Below, in pieces: positions 45,251 to 56,149 of a DNA stretch of 64,000 bases. The stretch covers positions 57,387,851 through 57,451,850 of the forward strand of contig CM038044.1 of assembly GCA_021397845.1 (NCBI GenBank). Direction: 5' to 3'. The notes beneath the pieces are model-generated. The model saw nothing but the letters and a program-made list of their open reading frames with translations, had not been told where the DNA came from and ran no database searches. The stretch comes from Areca catechu (Eukaryota; Streptophyta; Magnoliopsida; Arecales; Arecaceae). A program made the position numbers and the translations under genes. Numbering within the stretch: position 1 is the first letter of the stretch; every line of letters begins with the position of its first letter.

Positions 45251-46872
45251 ACAATACCAATTGCTTCTTTAAGTAATCCTAGTATTCATTTTCCCCCAAG
45301 GGTCCTCACAATCGGCCTTTGGGCCTCCTATTGAAGGTCCTGGTTAGGTCCAACCATTTACATGATCAAATTCGATGCTTCTAACTAATCCATGATCAAG
45401 CCCGACTTTGGTCGGCCCACCTGACTACATGTTAAGATAGTCGCACTGAGCCATCATATGCTAAATGGCAATTCCACTCACCTGTGACCACCCTTTCTTT
45501 GGAACTACTAATGATCACCCAACTTATGGACTCATTGCCAATCCAACTTAATGGGAGGCTAAGACTTGGGTTATCACATAACTTAGTCCTTTTATGGACC
45601 TAATAATTTAGATGATTTATATTTTGTGACATATAAGAAGAAAACAAGGACCTTGATCAAGAAGACTCCCACCAAACTCCTAGAGGGTTTCAAGATCAAA
45701 TTGGTCCATGGGCACCATAAATCAGTCAGACTGATTAACCTTAGCTAACATGGGTCAACTCGAGTCGATAGATAATCTAATCTCATTTGATTCACCACAT
45801 TAGCTAGGCAAGTAAGATCAAGGGATGGGTTAAGCCAGGTAAGCCTCTTGCCTTAGACTCTAACCTTGAGTTGGCCAGGTAAGAGTTAGCCCCAAAGAAC
45901 CTTGATCACCAATGTCAAACTTACCTTAGACACCAAGTGGTTTACCATACTGAATCAGACTAACCTAAAGACTCGGGCTTACCATGAAGCCACCAATAAG
46001 TCCATTTAAATGTGTGGATTGATCTAACTAACTATTAGAGAGATCTATAGAGGAGAGAACTAATTCAACTTTTGATTAGTCTTTTCTCTTTTAAGTCCAA
46101 TCATCTAAACCTAGGTCTAACCCATTTAAGGACCCAATTCTAGCTAACCCAATCAATCCATGGTTTATTAATCATGACTTATGATTAGAATCATATCCTA
46201 AATCTTAAAAGTTTTTTAAAATTACAACTTAATTTTCAATTAAGTGTAGCATGCTAATTGAAACATTTTCAAATATTCTAAGTTTTGGAACAATTTCAAA
46301 AGTAAATGAAATAATTTCTCCAAATTTGATGAACTTTAAATTTACTATTTTCAAGTTTTCTGGTCGAGTCGACTCATGCAGGAGGTGAGTCGGCTCATCC
46401 AGAAGACTTTTCTTTGTTCTCAGATCCGAGTCGACTCATGTAGGGAGGAGTTGGCTCGGCAAAACAACTTTCTTTGTTCTTCAAAGACGAGCGACTCGAG
46501 CAGGAGGCGAGTCGGCTCGTCTGCCTGGGCAGAAAATAGTAAGTCTAAAATTCATTCCTTTTCACTTGAACTTTTCAAAATTTTAAATCATGCATCTTTT
46601 AGATCTCATCTAAATAAAGCTATGATCCATAAACATAGATTAAAACAATTTTAACCTATCAAATCCCTCACTTTCATCTTCATAAGGTCATGATGCAGCG
46701 GCACCCCTACATGCCATAGGAGAACCCCATTGAATGGAAAGAAATGGCCTTTAAACCATGCTTCTCTCCTATGACTGGACGGCCATGGCGAATCCACCTT
46801 AATCCAAGTACTATGCGAAAGATATCAAGCCGATTTCATACAAAAGTATTAAACTAAATATGCATTCAACCT
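45251..46872 (-). other. Copia B leader, LTR-proximal part
   Basis: About 1.6 kb without convincing coding sequence between the PBS and the SIRE(-) insertion. It contains GAGTCGACTCATG, GAGTCGGCTCATC and similar words clustered at 46362-46525, alternating with a repeated AACTTTTCTTTGTTCT-like spacer, so a three-unit imperfect tandem of about 60-70 bases. The ORF at 46376-46654 only reads through this repeat. Confidence 0.55.
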
Positions 46873-46875
46873 GCG

Positions 46876-46887
46876 ACTCTGATACCA
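46876..46887 (-). other. Primer-binding site of Copia B
   Basis: On the minus strand TGGTATCAGAGT, complementary to initiator-Met tRNA, follows the LTR end by one base. Confidence 0.85.
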
Positions 46888-46888
46888 C

Positions 46889-47968
46889 TATTGGGATGAA
46901 ACCCTGGTGGGCCCTTGATGCATGCAATTTAAAACTTTTTTAAATTACATGATGCATAGTAGAAGTGGATAAAACAATTTAATCTAAGTATGTTAATCTA
47001 ATTAACACTGGCCCTATACAAATCATTATGCATATAGAGTAACACATGTATGAAATCAAGCATGCAAATTATGCAACTCATAGGACCATTCTATGAATCA
47101 CATAATAGGGTGCCGAAGACCATATCTTCGGACCCATAGGATAAGAGTACAAACCTTTTACAAGGTGTTGATCACCATGAAGGGAGTACTCCAAGGAAGA
47201 GCACCGGCTCTTTGAGCAGCATAGACATTCTGCCTCTAAGGGTGTTCACATCGGGGTAAGGAGATTCTCCTCCTTCCTTTGAGGTGCTAGCCTTTCTTGA
47301 ACGATGTGGTTGTGGTGGACTCCTTCTTCAACAACTTAAAGAGCCGATTGCTGAATTGAAATGGGACAAAATATCCAAGAACCCTTCACAAAACACTCTA
47401 TCCCAAACTTTCAACATAATGTAAGCACTCAGGAAATCCAAAAACCAAACCTTACACTTTCTTTCCAAGAATGAGATTTGATCTCACAATCTCTCAGAGG
47501 TCAAGGATGAATTCTAACCAACCAAAAATGGCAAAATCCTGACCTATGGCAAAAGAGAACAATTCCTCATCTTCTCTTTTCAGCTCACCCAAAAACAGGC
47601 CTTAAAACCAAGCCATGAAGGGGAGGTTAATAAGAGATTAATGGTGAGTTTTGGAGTCTATTGGAATTCCTGCAGATTAGAAGACCTTTGGAATTCAGCA
47701 ACTGGCATGATTAAAACTCTATAACGTAAAGCATTAATTCCCATAACGATTACAGAGATCAATGAAACATTTTCGATTTTCAGCAGAGTCCGTCAAGTCA
47801 ACTCGCCTCGAGTCGACTCGAGTGGCAGTTTGACAACTCCTTGTCAAACAAGTCTAGAATGATTCCCAATCATTCCCAAGCTAATACATCAAGAAGAAAC
47901 CCCACTGTGTGTGACCACATATGTTCAAATACTAAACTGGTAGCACAGGAACATTTTCAGTACCAGCC
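46889..47968 (-). repeat. 5' LTR of Copia B, truncated
   Basis: Aligns with 18322-19447. On the + strand it starts TATTGGGATGAAACCC (the expected TG is TA) and matches to ACCAGCC, where the 3' LTR goes on for another 806 bases that are absent here. The adjoining sequence is a 116-base tandem repeat, so the promoter-proximal end of the LTR was deleted together with host element sequence. Confidence 0.82.
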
Positions 47969-47972
47969 CAAC

Positions 47973-48220
47973 ACTTAATTACCTTGCTCACAGTCCAGAG
48001 ATGTCAGCTAGGAAACCCATGAAATCCCACCATCTATCACTTGACTCACAGTTTTGCAAATCAAGTTGCAAGACTCCAGAAGCTTGGCACTCAATTGCCT
48101 TACTCACAGTCTGGAGATGTAAGCTGGGAAGCCGCTGAAATCTTGATATCTACCGCTTGACTCATAGTTCGACAAATCAATCCAGGCAACTCCAAAAGCC
48201 CTACACTCAAGTTCATGTGA
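47973..48220 (+). repeat. 116-base tandem repeat, probable Tat 3' untranslated repeat
   Basis: Two full units and the start of a third: ACTTAATTACCTTGCTCAC at 47973, ACTCAATTGCCTTACTCAC at 48089 and ACTCAAGTTCATG at 48205, all 116 bases apart. Within units GACTCACAGTTTTGCAAATC pairs with GACTCATAGTTCGACAAATC. Tat elements usually carry tandem repeats between pol and the 3' LTR, and Tat#2 has an ~89-base set at 63587-63820. I infer this is the 3' region of Tat#1. Confidence 0.7.
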
Positions 48221-48829
48221 CCTGAAGATCAGCAGAATAGAAGCAGAGTGTTCTTAGAGTCCTTCATGTTAGTCCCAAGACTCTAGAGTTAACCCAGAAT
48301 GGCCAAGCCTTGGGGAGAGCCCATATACAATGACCATGGAGCCTATCTTCCTATCATGCAGAGGGATAAAAAAGCTGAAGGAAGAAGAGAGCAAGACAAA
48401 GTTCATCAGTTGAGTGGGACTAGATCTTCATTATAGAAGTAAGTCCTTCACAACCTTTGGTGGATTCCTTTGAAATGCCTTAAAGCAAAAAAAAGGTGGG
48501 GGGGGGGGGGGGGGGGTTGAAAGAGAAATAAAGAATAGAAGATAAGATGAGAAGGATAGAAGACACATCAGTTGAAAAGAAATTGTGTTTATTTATCAAA
48601 GTATTTCTTACATCAGTCAAGGCTCCTGACATGCCGGGAAACCATTCAATGAACTTGAACATAAAGTAAAAGAAAAAAAAGAGAGCACTCAGTGATTGAA
48701 AAAAATAATGTTTTCATTGATTGAAAATCTTCTACATCTTATGAAGACTCTGGATAGGTTAGGAGTCTTCCAAAAATCTAGTTACATGAAGAAAAAAAAA
48801 ATCTAAGTTTTACTCGCCAGCTCCTTTCC
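48221..48829 (+). other. Probable Tat#1 3' untranslated region with a poly-G run
   Basis: No gene. A run of 19 G at 48498-48516 follows AAAAAAAAGGT, and two AGAAATTGTGTTTATTTATC / ATAATGTTTTCATTGATTG type stretches occur at 48580 and 48705. The poly-G produces a false minus-strand ORF ending in prolines. I see no LTR start before 49373. Confidence 0.45.
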
Positions 48830-49372
48830 TAGCTGACAAATGACTCCTTCTGATAGAGGGGCATCCTGGGTGGCAGTAGCTCCTAATTCGATCCCCAGAC
48901 TCTGGCTCTGGCTCCGGCACGACCTCAGTGACAGGACCTCTAGGCACCCTGAGGACCGACAATTCGAGCTAGGTATTCTCTAGCCCCTTCAGTTCGAAGA
49001 GGTGGACAGCCTTACCATAGAAGTCGTTGAGCCCCTAGTGGTAGGAGTCCAACACTGCCTCAGCGACCTCATCCTTGAAGGCTTCGGATGCCTTGAATCT
49101 AGGGACGGCCTCAACGGCTTCCTTCTTCACCACCTCCATCAGTGCAATGGCCACCGTGGCCTTCTCCATGGCTACCACGATCTGAGCCACTTCCTCCTCG
49201 AGTTGCACCTAGAGGGTCTATGCCCTTCCCTCCAGGCGGGCTACCTCCGTCGTAGAGGCAGCCAGCTTTTTGGCCCAATAGAGGCTCTCCCCCTTCTCTT
49301 CCTTTAGGGCCATTTCAAACTCGATGGATTTCTTCCCCAACCCTGTCACCCTTGCCAGCAATCCATATTACG
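48830..49372 (-). pseudogene. Antisense coiled-coil ORF of Tat#1 (gypsy-type transposon domain-like), truncated
   Basis: On the minus strand from 49372: RVTGLGKKSIEFEMALKEEK, YWAKKLAASTTEVARLEGRA, QLEEEVAQIVVAMEKATVA, KKEAVEAVPRFKASEAFKDE, VAEAVLDSYH*GLNDFYGKA, then VPRGPVTEVVPEPEPES. The heptad-like coiled coil followed by a conserved Phe/Tyr-rich end is the pattern of additional ORFs that lie antisense downstream of pol in some Tat elements. Stops occur near 49218, 49208, 49035 and 48970. The N-terminal half is replaced at 49373 by AT-rich sequence. The captured fragment at 42560-43690 has the same C-terminal pattern. Confidence 0.6.
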
Positions 49373-50680
49373 GTAATCCATATTATCTTTTAGGTTACGT
49401 TTAATAGCAGGTAATCTATCCAAATTACTAGTAATTTAATAGGACTCTATCATATTGCTATATTTGATATATTTTTCTAGATGGCAATCTATTCTGTTTA
49501 GTAATCTAGATTACCTCTTAGGATATAATCTAGATTATCTCTAGGAGGGGTAGTAATCCAGATTACCACCTCTTTGGTAATCATTTAGATAATATTCCAT
49601 TTTCCTTCTCCATTCCTCTTATATTATAAAATAATACAAAATATAATATAAAATAATAAATATAATAATATTATATTATTATAGTATAATATATAATAAT
49701 ATTATACAATATAGATGATAAACTATATAATATTATATAGTCTATAATATAATATAATATAAATATCCTTTATTAATGTTATAAAATGTAATATATTATA
49801 TTATATTATAAATATAAAAATTATAAAATATATTTTAATATTATATTATATTATATTATTATTTAATAATTATATAAATTAATATAATATAATATAATAT
49901 AAAATTATAGTATATACTATAATATTTTACTATATTATATTAATATATTTCATTTTATTTTGTAATATATAATATAATTATATTATTATAATATTAATAT
50001 AACTAACATAATATAAATTATAAATTATATTTTATAATTTAAAATATATTATATTATATTTAAAATAATATAATAATAATATAATATAATAATATTATGG
50101 TATGTACTATAATATTAACTATACTATATTAATATATTTTATTTTATTTTATAATATTAAAAATTATTAAATAATATAATATATATTATAATATTATGAT
50201 ATTATAAAATAATATAAATTATATTATTATAATATTATAATATAATTTAATAATATCATGGTATATAATATAATATTATAATATATTATATTAATATGTT
50301 ATATTTTATTTTGTAATATATAATATAATTATAATATTATAATATTAATATAAAATAATATAATTAAATTTATAAGTTTTATTTTCTAATATAAAATATA
50401 TTATAATATATTTAAAATAATATAACATATTAAATATATTGTAGTATATTTATATTAACTATATTTATATATAATATATGTATAATACATTAAATTTAAT
50501 AATGTAACATATAAATGTAATATGTTATTTAATATGTTTAAATAATATATTAAATATATTATCTTTTTTATATATAGATTTTTATATTAACTTTATTTAG
50601 AATTAAAATAATTTTTATTTTTTAATTTTAATATAAACTATAAAATATTTTAGATTTAGTATATTTTATAATATAAAATA
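49373..50680. repeat. AT-rich tract, left part
   Basis: From about 49620 the sequence is almost only A and T, made of ATATAATATT-type words. The first 250 bases carry palindromic GGTAATC(C/T)AGATTACC words at 49508, 49527 and 49550. TAGGTTACGTTTAATAGC at 49391 resembles the reverse complement of 52478-52502, which hints at terminal inverted repeats of a small DNA transposon. No coding. Interrupted at 50681 by a solo SIRE LTR and continued at 52266. Confidence 0.7.
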
Positions 50681-52265
50681 TGTTGCCCAAGTGGCTTATC
50701 CAAAAGGAAGGATGAATTGGGTATTTAAAGTTTTTGATAAGTATGTGCTCCTTTTAAAATAACTTAAGCACTGAGTGATGTGAACTAAGCAAGAGATGCA
50801 AAAGTAATTGAAGAGCACAATCACACAAGCACAAACATAAGCAAATTTAGAGTAATTCAGTGCAACCTTACTCCTATATCTACTACCCAAGATACCACTT
50901 GAGATTTTCACTATATTCACCATTGGAATACAACCAGATTATTTTCACGGGCTCACAATCCAAAACCCCGACTTGGTTTTAAACCGGGATCACCAAAAAT
51001 CCAATACACTATTAGTTTTCACGGGCTCACTAACAACCCACTCTTGGTTTTCAAAGGCTCACCAAAAATATAAACAAATCCAAGTTACAGCTCCTATTAT
51101 ACTTGGAACAACTCAAATAAAGAGTTTAAAAAATAGAGCAACTCTATGACAAATCGAACGTTGTCAAGTGGTTGTAGTTGTAGCTCTTGAGAAGCCCTCT
51201 TAATTGCTCTTTGAATGCTCTTCAAGGCTTCTTATCTTCCTCAGTAAAAACCTCAAGAATCTGATGAGAGTTGGTGAAGTCTTGAGTGCTTGCTTGAAGG
51301 CTCTCTTGAATACTCTCTTAAATGGTCATTAAAAGCTCATTAACTTTTTCAAAAGATGTTCAAATCCCTTATAAATAGTCCCTTTAACTGATTTCAAGTC
51401 AATATAGTCGTTGTAGAATGTTGGGATTTGAAATATGATCATTGGAGCACTTTTTGGATTCAAAAAAGTAGTTCTGGAACTAGCCATTATGCACTTGGAA
51501 CAAGTGCTCGAGTCGGCTCAGATGCTTCGAGTCGGCTCGGTTCCTTAGAACTTCTGAATCTTCACTCTGCTCAGGTCAGCTCTTCTCAATCGAGTTGGCT
51601 CGGGTTCTCAGAACTTCTAAAAGTGAACTTTGGTCGAGTCGGCTCTTCTTCAACTAGTCGACTCGCCTGGCTGAACTTCTCCGAACTAATTGTTCTCACT
51701 CTAGAGGAGTCGGCTCGGTGAACTATCGAGTCAGCTCGGTTATCTGACTACAAGTTTGAGTCGACTTGGATATCAATCAGGTTGGCTCACCTATCTGACT
51801 GAGAAAATGAAGCTCTAGATGAGTCGGCTCTTCATTCTTCGAGTCGGCTCGAATGTCTGCATGCCAGAAATCCTAGTGCCATGCCATACTTCGAGTCGGC
51901 TCTTCTACTTTGAGTCAGCTCGAGTGACTTTTGCCAAAAACCTTCCGAACTTCTCCAGATTGCTTCCAAAAGCTTCCAACCAACTTCAAAGCCTTCCAAA
52001 CTCCTTTAAAGCCTATTCTAAGAAATTTAAACTAGAAAAATACATTGAATTGGCCCATTTTCATGAATACATAGGTAATTTTTCTTTGGGCTCTTGATTA
52101 CATAATACTTATTTGAAAATAAACTTGACTTATACCAGAATTGCAGGTAGAGTGTTTGTACACTAAAATCATCCTATAAAAACTTGTAAAACACTTGAGA
52201 ATGGTTAGTAATCAAATACATGCTCCAATATTTTGTTATCATCAAAATCATTCCAAGGGTCCACA
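50681..52265 (-). repeat. Solo LTR of the SIRE family in the AT-rich tract
   Basis: On the + strand from TGTTGCCCAAGTGGC to AAGGGTCCACA, matching 25855-27439 along its length. Perfect TSD AAATA at 50676-50680 and 52266-52270. TATA-like CCCTTATAAATAG is at 51366-51378 and the GAGTCGGCTC array at 51507-51925. No PBS or PPT adjoins it, so it is a recombination product. Confidence 0.93.
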
Positions 52266-53565
52266 AAATATTTAAGAATTCTATTTTTATAAATAAAATA
52301 TAGATTTAATTTAGGAGAAATCTTTTAAAAATTTGATTTTGCTTTATGCAAATTACTTGCATGTACCTAACATAATAATCCATATTAGTTGTAATCTATA
52401 TTATTGATAATCCATATCATTGGTATTCCACATTACCTTTGAGGATTGCTTGGCAATGCATCAAATGCAACCATTGCTTGGCAATGCACCAAATGTAACC
52501 TAGGAGATGTGGTAATCCGAATACTTCCAAGTAATCTAGATTACCAAATTACCCACCCCTTCTTCCTTCCCCTTCCCTTCAATATAATATAATATAATAT
52601 AATATAATATAAATATAATATATTATTTTATATATTATTTATATTATATTATATTATATATAAATTTAATATATTATTTAATATATTTAAGTAATATATT
52701 AAATATATCATCTATTTAATATATAATAATATTTTATTTATAATATTATAATATATAATATATTTTATATAATACAATATATTTTATAAAAAATATATTT
52801 ACATATATTTTATATAATATAATATATAATTAAATTTTGTTCTTACATATAATATAAATATATTATGTTAAATTTAATAATGTAATTTCTAAATTTACTA
52901 TATTTGAATAATATATCAAATAATATAAATATTATATTATTACTATAATAATATTCTATTTTTAATATTATATAGTTAATAATGTATTATATAATATTGT
53001 TATGTATTATATTATAATAATATATTATAATATATAAATATATTTTATATTAAATTTATATATTATATATTAAATTTATGTTTTACATATTATATATTAA
53101 ATATAATAAATTTATATGTTATAGTATTAAATTTAACATACTATATTTATAATATATATATATAAATATATGATATAGATATATATTATATCATGTCGAA
53201 TATATGTAAATATATTTAATAAAATATACCACATTATATTAAATATATTATACTATATTAACTATAATATAATATAGTGTATGTTACATTTTAAAATGTA
53301 ATATATAATTTAAATTATATTACATTATATTATTATATAATATATGTATTATTTTATTATATTTTTTAATATTACAAATAAAATAAAATAAAATAAAATA
53401 TATTAATGTAATTTAGAATAATATCATATTATGTACTATAATATTATATTACATTATTTTCTATAGTATTATTTTATAAAATATAGTATTATGTAATATA
53501 TTATACAATATAATAATATTATATTTTATAATATAAAATATATTATATTATATTATCAAGGTAGT
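52266..53565. repeat. AT-rich tract, right part
   Basis: Starts with mixed sequence containing two copies of CTTGGCAATGCA(T/C)CAAATG (52449 and 52477) and GTAATCTAGATTACC at 52530. After CTTCCTTCCCCTTCCCTTC it becomes almost pure AT to 53560. It ends where pararetrovirus-derived sequence begins. No coding. Confidence 0.7.
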
Positions 53566-53628
53566 GATGCAGTATACCAGGGGTGAAGAGATAGATAAAT
53601 GGGATTTAATCCAAAATAAATCATGAAT

Positions 53629-53710
53629 TGAAGAACATATAACTGTTGAAGAACCTTTAAATATTGAAGAACATATAAATATTGAAGAACATATAAATAT
53701 TGAAGAACTG
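53629..53710 (-). repeat. 18-base tandem repeat
   Basis: About four copies of ATTGAAGAACATATAAAT, the outer ones diverged. It gives a false minus-strand ORF of LQYLYV-type repeats. It lies at the border between the AT tract and the viral fragment. Confidence 0.75.
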
Positions 53711-54545
53711 TAGAAACCAAGAAAAAGATTGTAGATGAATATCTATTCAAATGAATATTGTTTTACTTCTTAGCAGTTCTTCATTCTGTGATCATAAAGG
53801 CACCTCTTCCACTATAATTTCTTACAGCAGGATGACCCCGAATCAGCCTAAAGGATGTTCCTAAAGGCGGCTGTTACTACGATCCTTCCAGAATACTTTG
53901 CTAAGAAGTTTGAAGTATAAACTATTATAGAATTAAGCTATTAAAGTACCGTGATGCAACTTCCAAGTAAGAGAGCTGCAAAAAGAAATGGAAATTAGAA
54001 CTTCTTTTTGAAGAATATAAATTTCATTGAAGATTTTTGAAAGATATAATGGCATAAGCTTCATTTGCTTCTTGCCTTTTGGAGAACACTTAGGCTCAGA
54101 AGGATTAGGATTTTGATACAAATTTAAGATCCCCAACGATCCCAAAGGGTTTTTTGATAAACTTGGATATTGGATATTTGGAATTACAAGGAAAGGATTT
54201 TTTGAAGAGGCTTTTAGACAGGCTTGAATGATGAGGTTTTTTGTTCTACCTTCTTCTTTAGATCTTACTTCTTCTTATAGAGTGTTAGCTTCACTGAGGC
54301 TGAGAGTTGTTTGATGTTCGAAATCAGATTTGAAAATCAGCTAGAGTCTGCTAAGATTCCAATGCCTTGATCAGAGTTCTTGTCTGGAAAGTATTGTCCG
54401 GTATTGTCTTTGTCTGCTTTTTGATACAGCATCTTTATAGGAGGGTATTATCTGGTACTATCCTGTTGATTGATTTGATTAGAGGGTACTATCCTTGATT
54501 TCAGATGTTAGCAAGAGGGTACTGCCTGGTGCAACTTTTGTTAGT

Positions 54546-54635
54546 GATTTGACTAGAGGGCATTGCTTTTATCGAGGATGGTACCATCTTGATTTGACCA
54601 GAGGGCATTGCTTTTGTCAGTGATGGTACCATCCT
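54546..54635 (-). repeat. 45-base direct repeat within the viral fragment
   Basis: GATTTGACTAGAGGGCATTGC at 54546 recurs as GATTTGACCAGAGGGCATTGC at 54591, each followed by GATGGTACCATC, a perfect 12-base palindrome. Weaker relatives (GAGGGTACTATCC, GAGGGTACTGCC) lie at 54440-54520. Position after the last viral reading frame suggests the intergenic, promoter-bearing region, but that is inference. Confidence 0.6.
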
Positions 54636-54799
54636 CTTGCTTTGATGAGGATCTTGTCAGTAGCCATTGTGAGTGTGATTATGTTCTGCTTCAGAGATTT
54701 ATTTGAGTTGCTTTGGGATCAATGCTTCATAGGATCCTGAAACAGTCATCTTCATTGTTGGGTAATTGATTGGAGGAAGAAGAGTTATTATTTTGATCT

Positions 54800-55880
54800 T
54801 CTTCTTCTTCCTCCTTTTTAAATTTTGCCAATATTTCTAGTAGAAGTTTTTTGTATTCTACTCTTATCCTTGCTGCTACTAATCTGGAGCTGGAAAAGGA
54901 TCTCTAGATGAGGAATCTTGAAGTAGAGGGTGCCATCTTAACTGATAATTGTAAATTTTTGTTGAACCACTCTAACACTTTTGGCTTGGTGGCCTTTTTC
55001 GGATTAAATTCTTACCATCATTTTATCCTGAACTTCCTGGCCAATGTTGGCTAAAAATTTGAGATATTGATAATAGAATACTCCCAGCATGGAATCCATG
55101 ACAAGGAAATTTGAGGAAAGAAATTAAGATGAAGAGGGAATTTCTTTTCTCTATTTGGTAGTAATATTTTTTGCTGATAGATAAGATATCTCTCATTGAC
55201 TATTTGGGGTAAGATTTTGAGGGTTAATGACACCACCAGTCTGAGAACCAGTATGGAATGTGGGACTTGGGATTAGTTTTGAAATAAAATAACCAAGAGT
55301 TTCTGTGGTGGGTATTTTGAAAGAGGAATGCATGGTACCATGCATTTCTGTAATCTCAGTAATTGAAGTATTGGAGATTGTATTTCTGGGATAATTCTTT
55401 GAAAGTGTTTGGATTGTCTCTCCATGTAGATGGAGATAAAACTTGTAAAATCTGGACTATTGAATGGATAATAATGGATGGATCAGCCCTGTCTTTGTAG
55501 TGTTTGATGGCATTGAGTCGATATCTACCAGGATAAATTTATAGAAAATGTGTGTCTTCAAAGGATCTTTGGATAAAAAATGCCATTTTTCTAGGAATAT
55601 TTTTGAAACTATTTTTCATGGATCATTATCCATGTATTCATTTTCTATGGTTAGAATGGACTGGAAAATAACTTATTCAAAATATAGTGATTTTTTGGGT
55701 GCTATTTTTTAAAGAGAAGTTGGGTCAAAAATCCCAACTTCCATTTAAGATTTTTGAAGTGGTAATAAGTCAAAAATCTCAATTACCAATTTTTATTTTT
55801 ATTTTGAAATTGCCTATTGCTGAGATTCAATCTCAGCAATTGCTTTTTGAAAAATTTCTAGGCTCATGAGTGCAGATTTA
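54800..55880 (-). pseudogene. Degraded reading region downstream of viral pol, function unknown
   Basis: On the minus strand the longest clean stretch is around 55520-55250, with Trp/Tyr/Phe-rich text such as LQVLSPSTWRDNPNTFKELS and FYFKTNPKSHIPYWFSDWWC. It shifts to an open 61-codon frame at 55236-55051 and on to a Lys/Glu-rich end near 54830. Frames change at least three times. The composition is protein-like and unlike the AT tract. I cannot name the protein; several caulimovirids have an ORF of uncertain role after pol. Confidence 0.4.
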
Positions 55881-56149
55881 CCTTGGCTAATTCAGCCATC
55901 TATTTAGTGAAAAGTGGAGAGCTTTAAGATTTTTCTTGGATTTTTTTCTCATCTTCTTCTTGGGTTACAATGTCATACCATGATAGTTTTGGTAAAGCAG
56001 GTTAGAATTTTGGAGATTAGAAACTTTGAGATTGTGATAGGATCATAATAGTTTTGGGTTTAAACATTTGAGCATAAAAGGCTTTTGTTTTTTTTTGGGC
56101 CATGGATTTTTGGGCTAGAGGTTTCTTGGGAGCCATGGGATTTGAAGCC

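Larger units (their letters stand above)
18322..47968 (-). mobile_element. Minus-strand Ty1-copia element, Copia B, carrying nested insertions
   Basis: Read on the minus strand: truncated 5' LTR 46889-47968, PBS 46876-46887, leader 45251-46872, leader end and gag 25170-25849, protease, integrase, RT and RNase H down to about 20280, PPT at about 20254-20270, 3' LTR 18322-20253. Two insertions are removed to see this: SIRE(-) (25855-45245) and a solo chromovirus LTR (20993-22448). Integrase before RT makes it copia, but its gag and LTRs differ from SIRE; I do not assign the lineage. The outer TSD cannot be confirmed because the 5' LTR end is deleted (left flank TGATG, right flank CTTAA). Confidence 0.82.

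Noticed and set aside
47967..47973. CCCAACA as the true outer end of the Copia B 5' LTR
   Set aside because: The 3' LTR continues 806 bases beyond the matching point, and the flanks TGATG and CTTAA do not form a TSD; a deletion junction explains it better.
47973..48220. 116-base repeats as a CRISPR-like array
   Set aside because: Units are contiguous degenerate tandem copies without unique spacers, in plant DNA.
48480..48662. Minus-strand ORF ending in a proline run
   Set aside because: The proline run is the poly-G homopolymer; the rest shows no family pattern.
53556..53750. Minus-strand ORF with LQYLYV repeats
   Set aside because: Produced by the 18-base tandem repeat.
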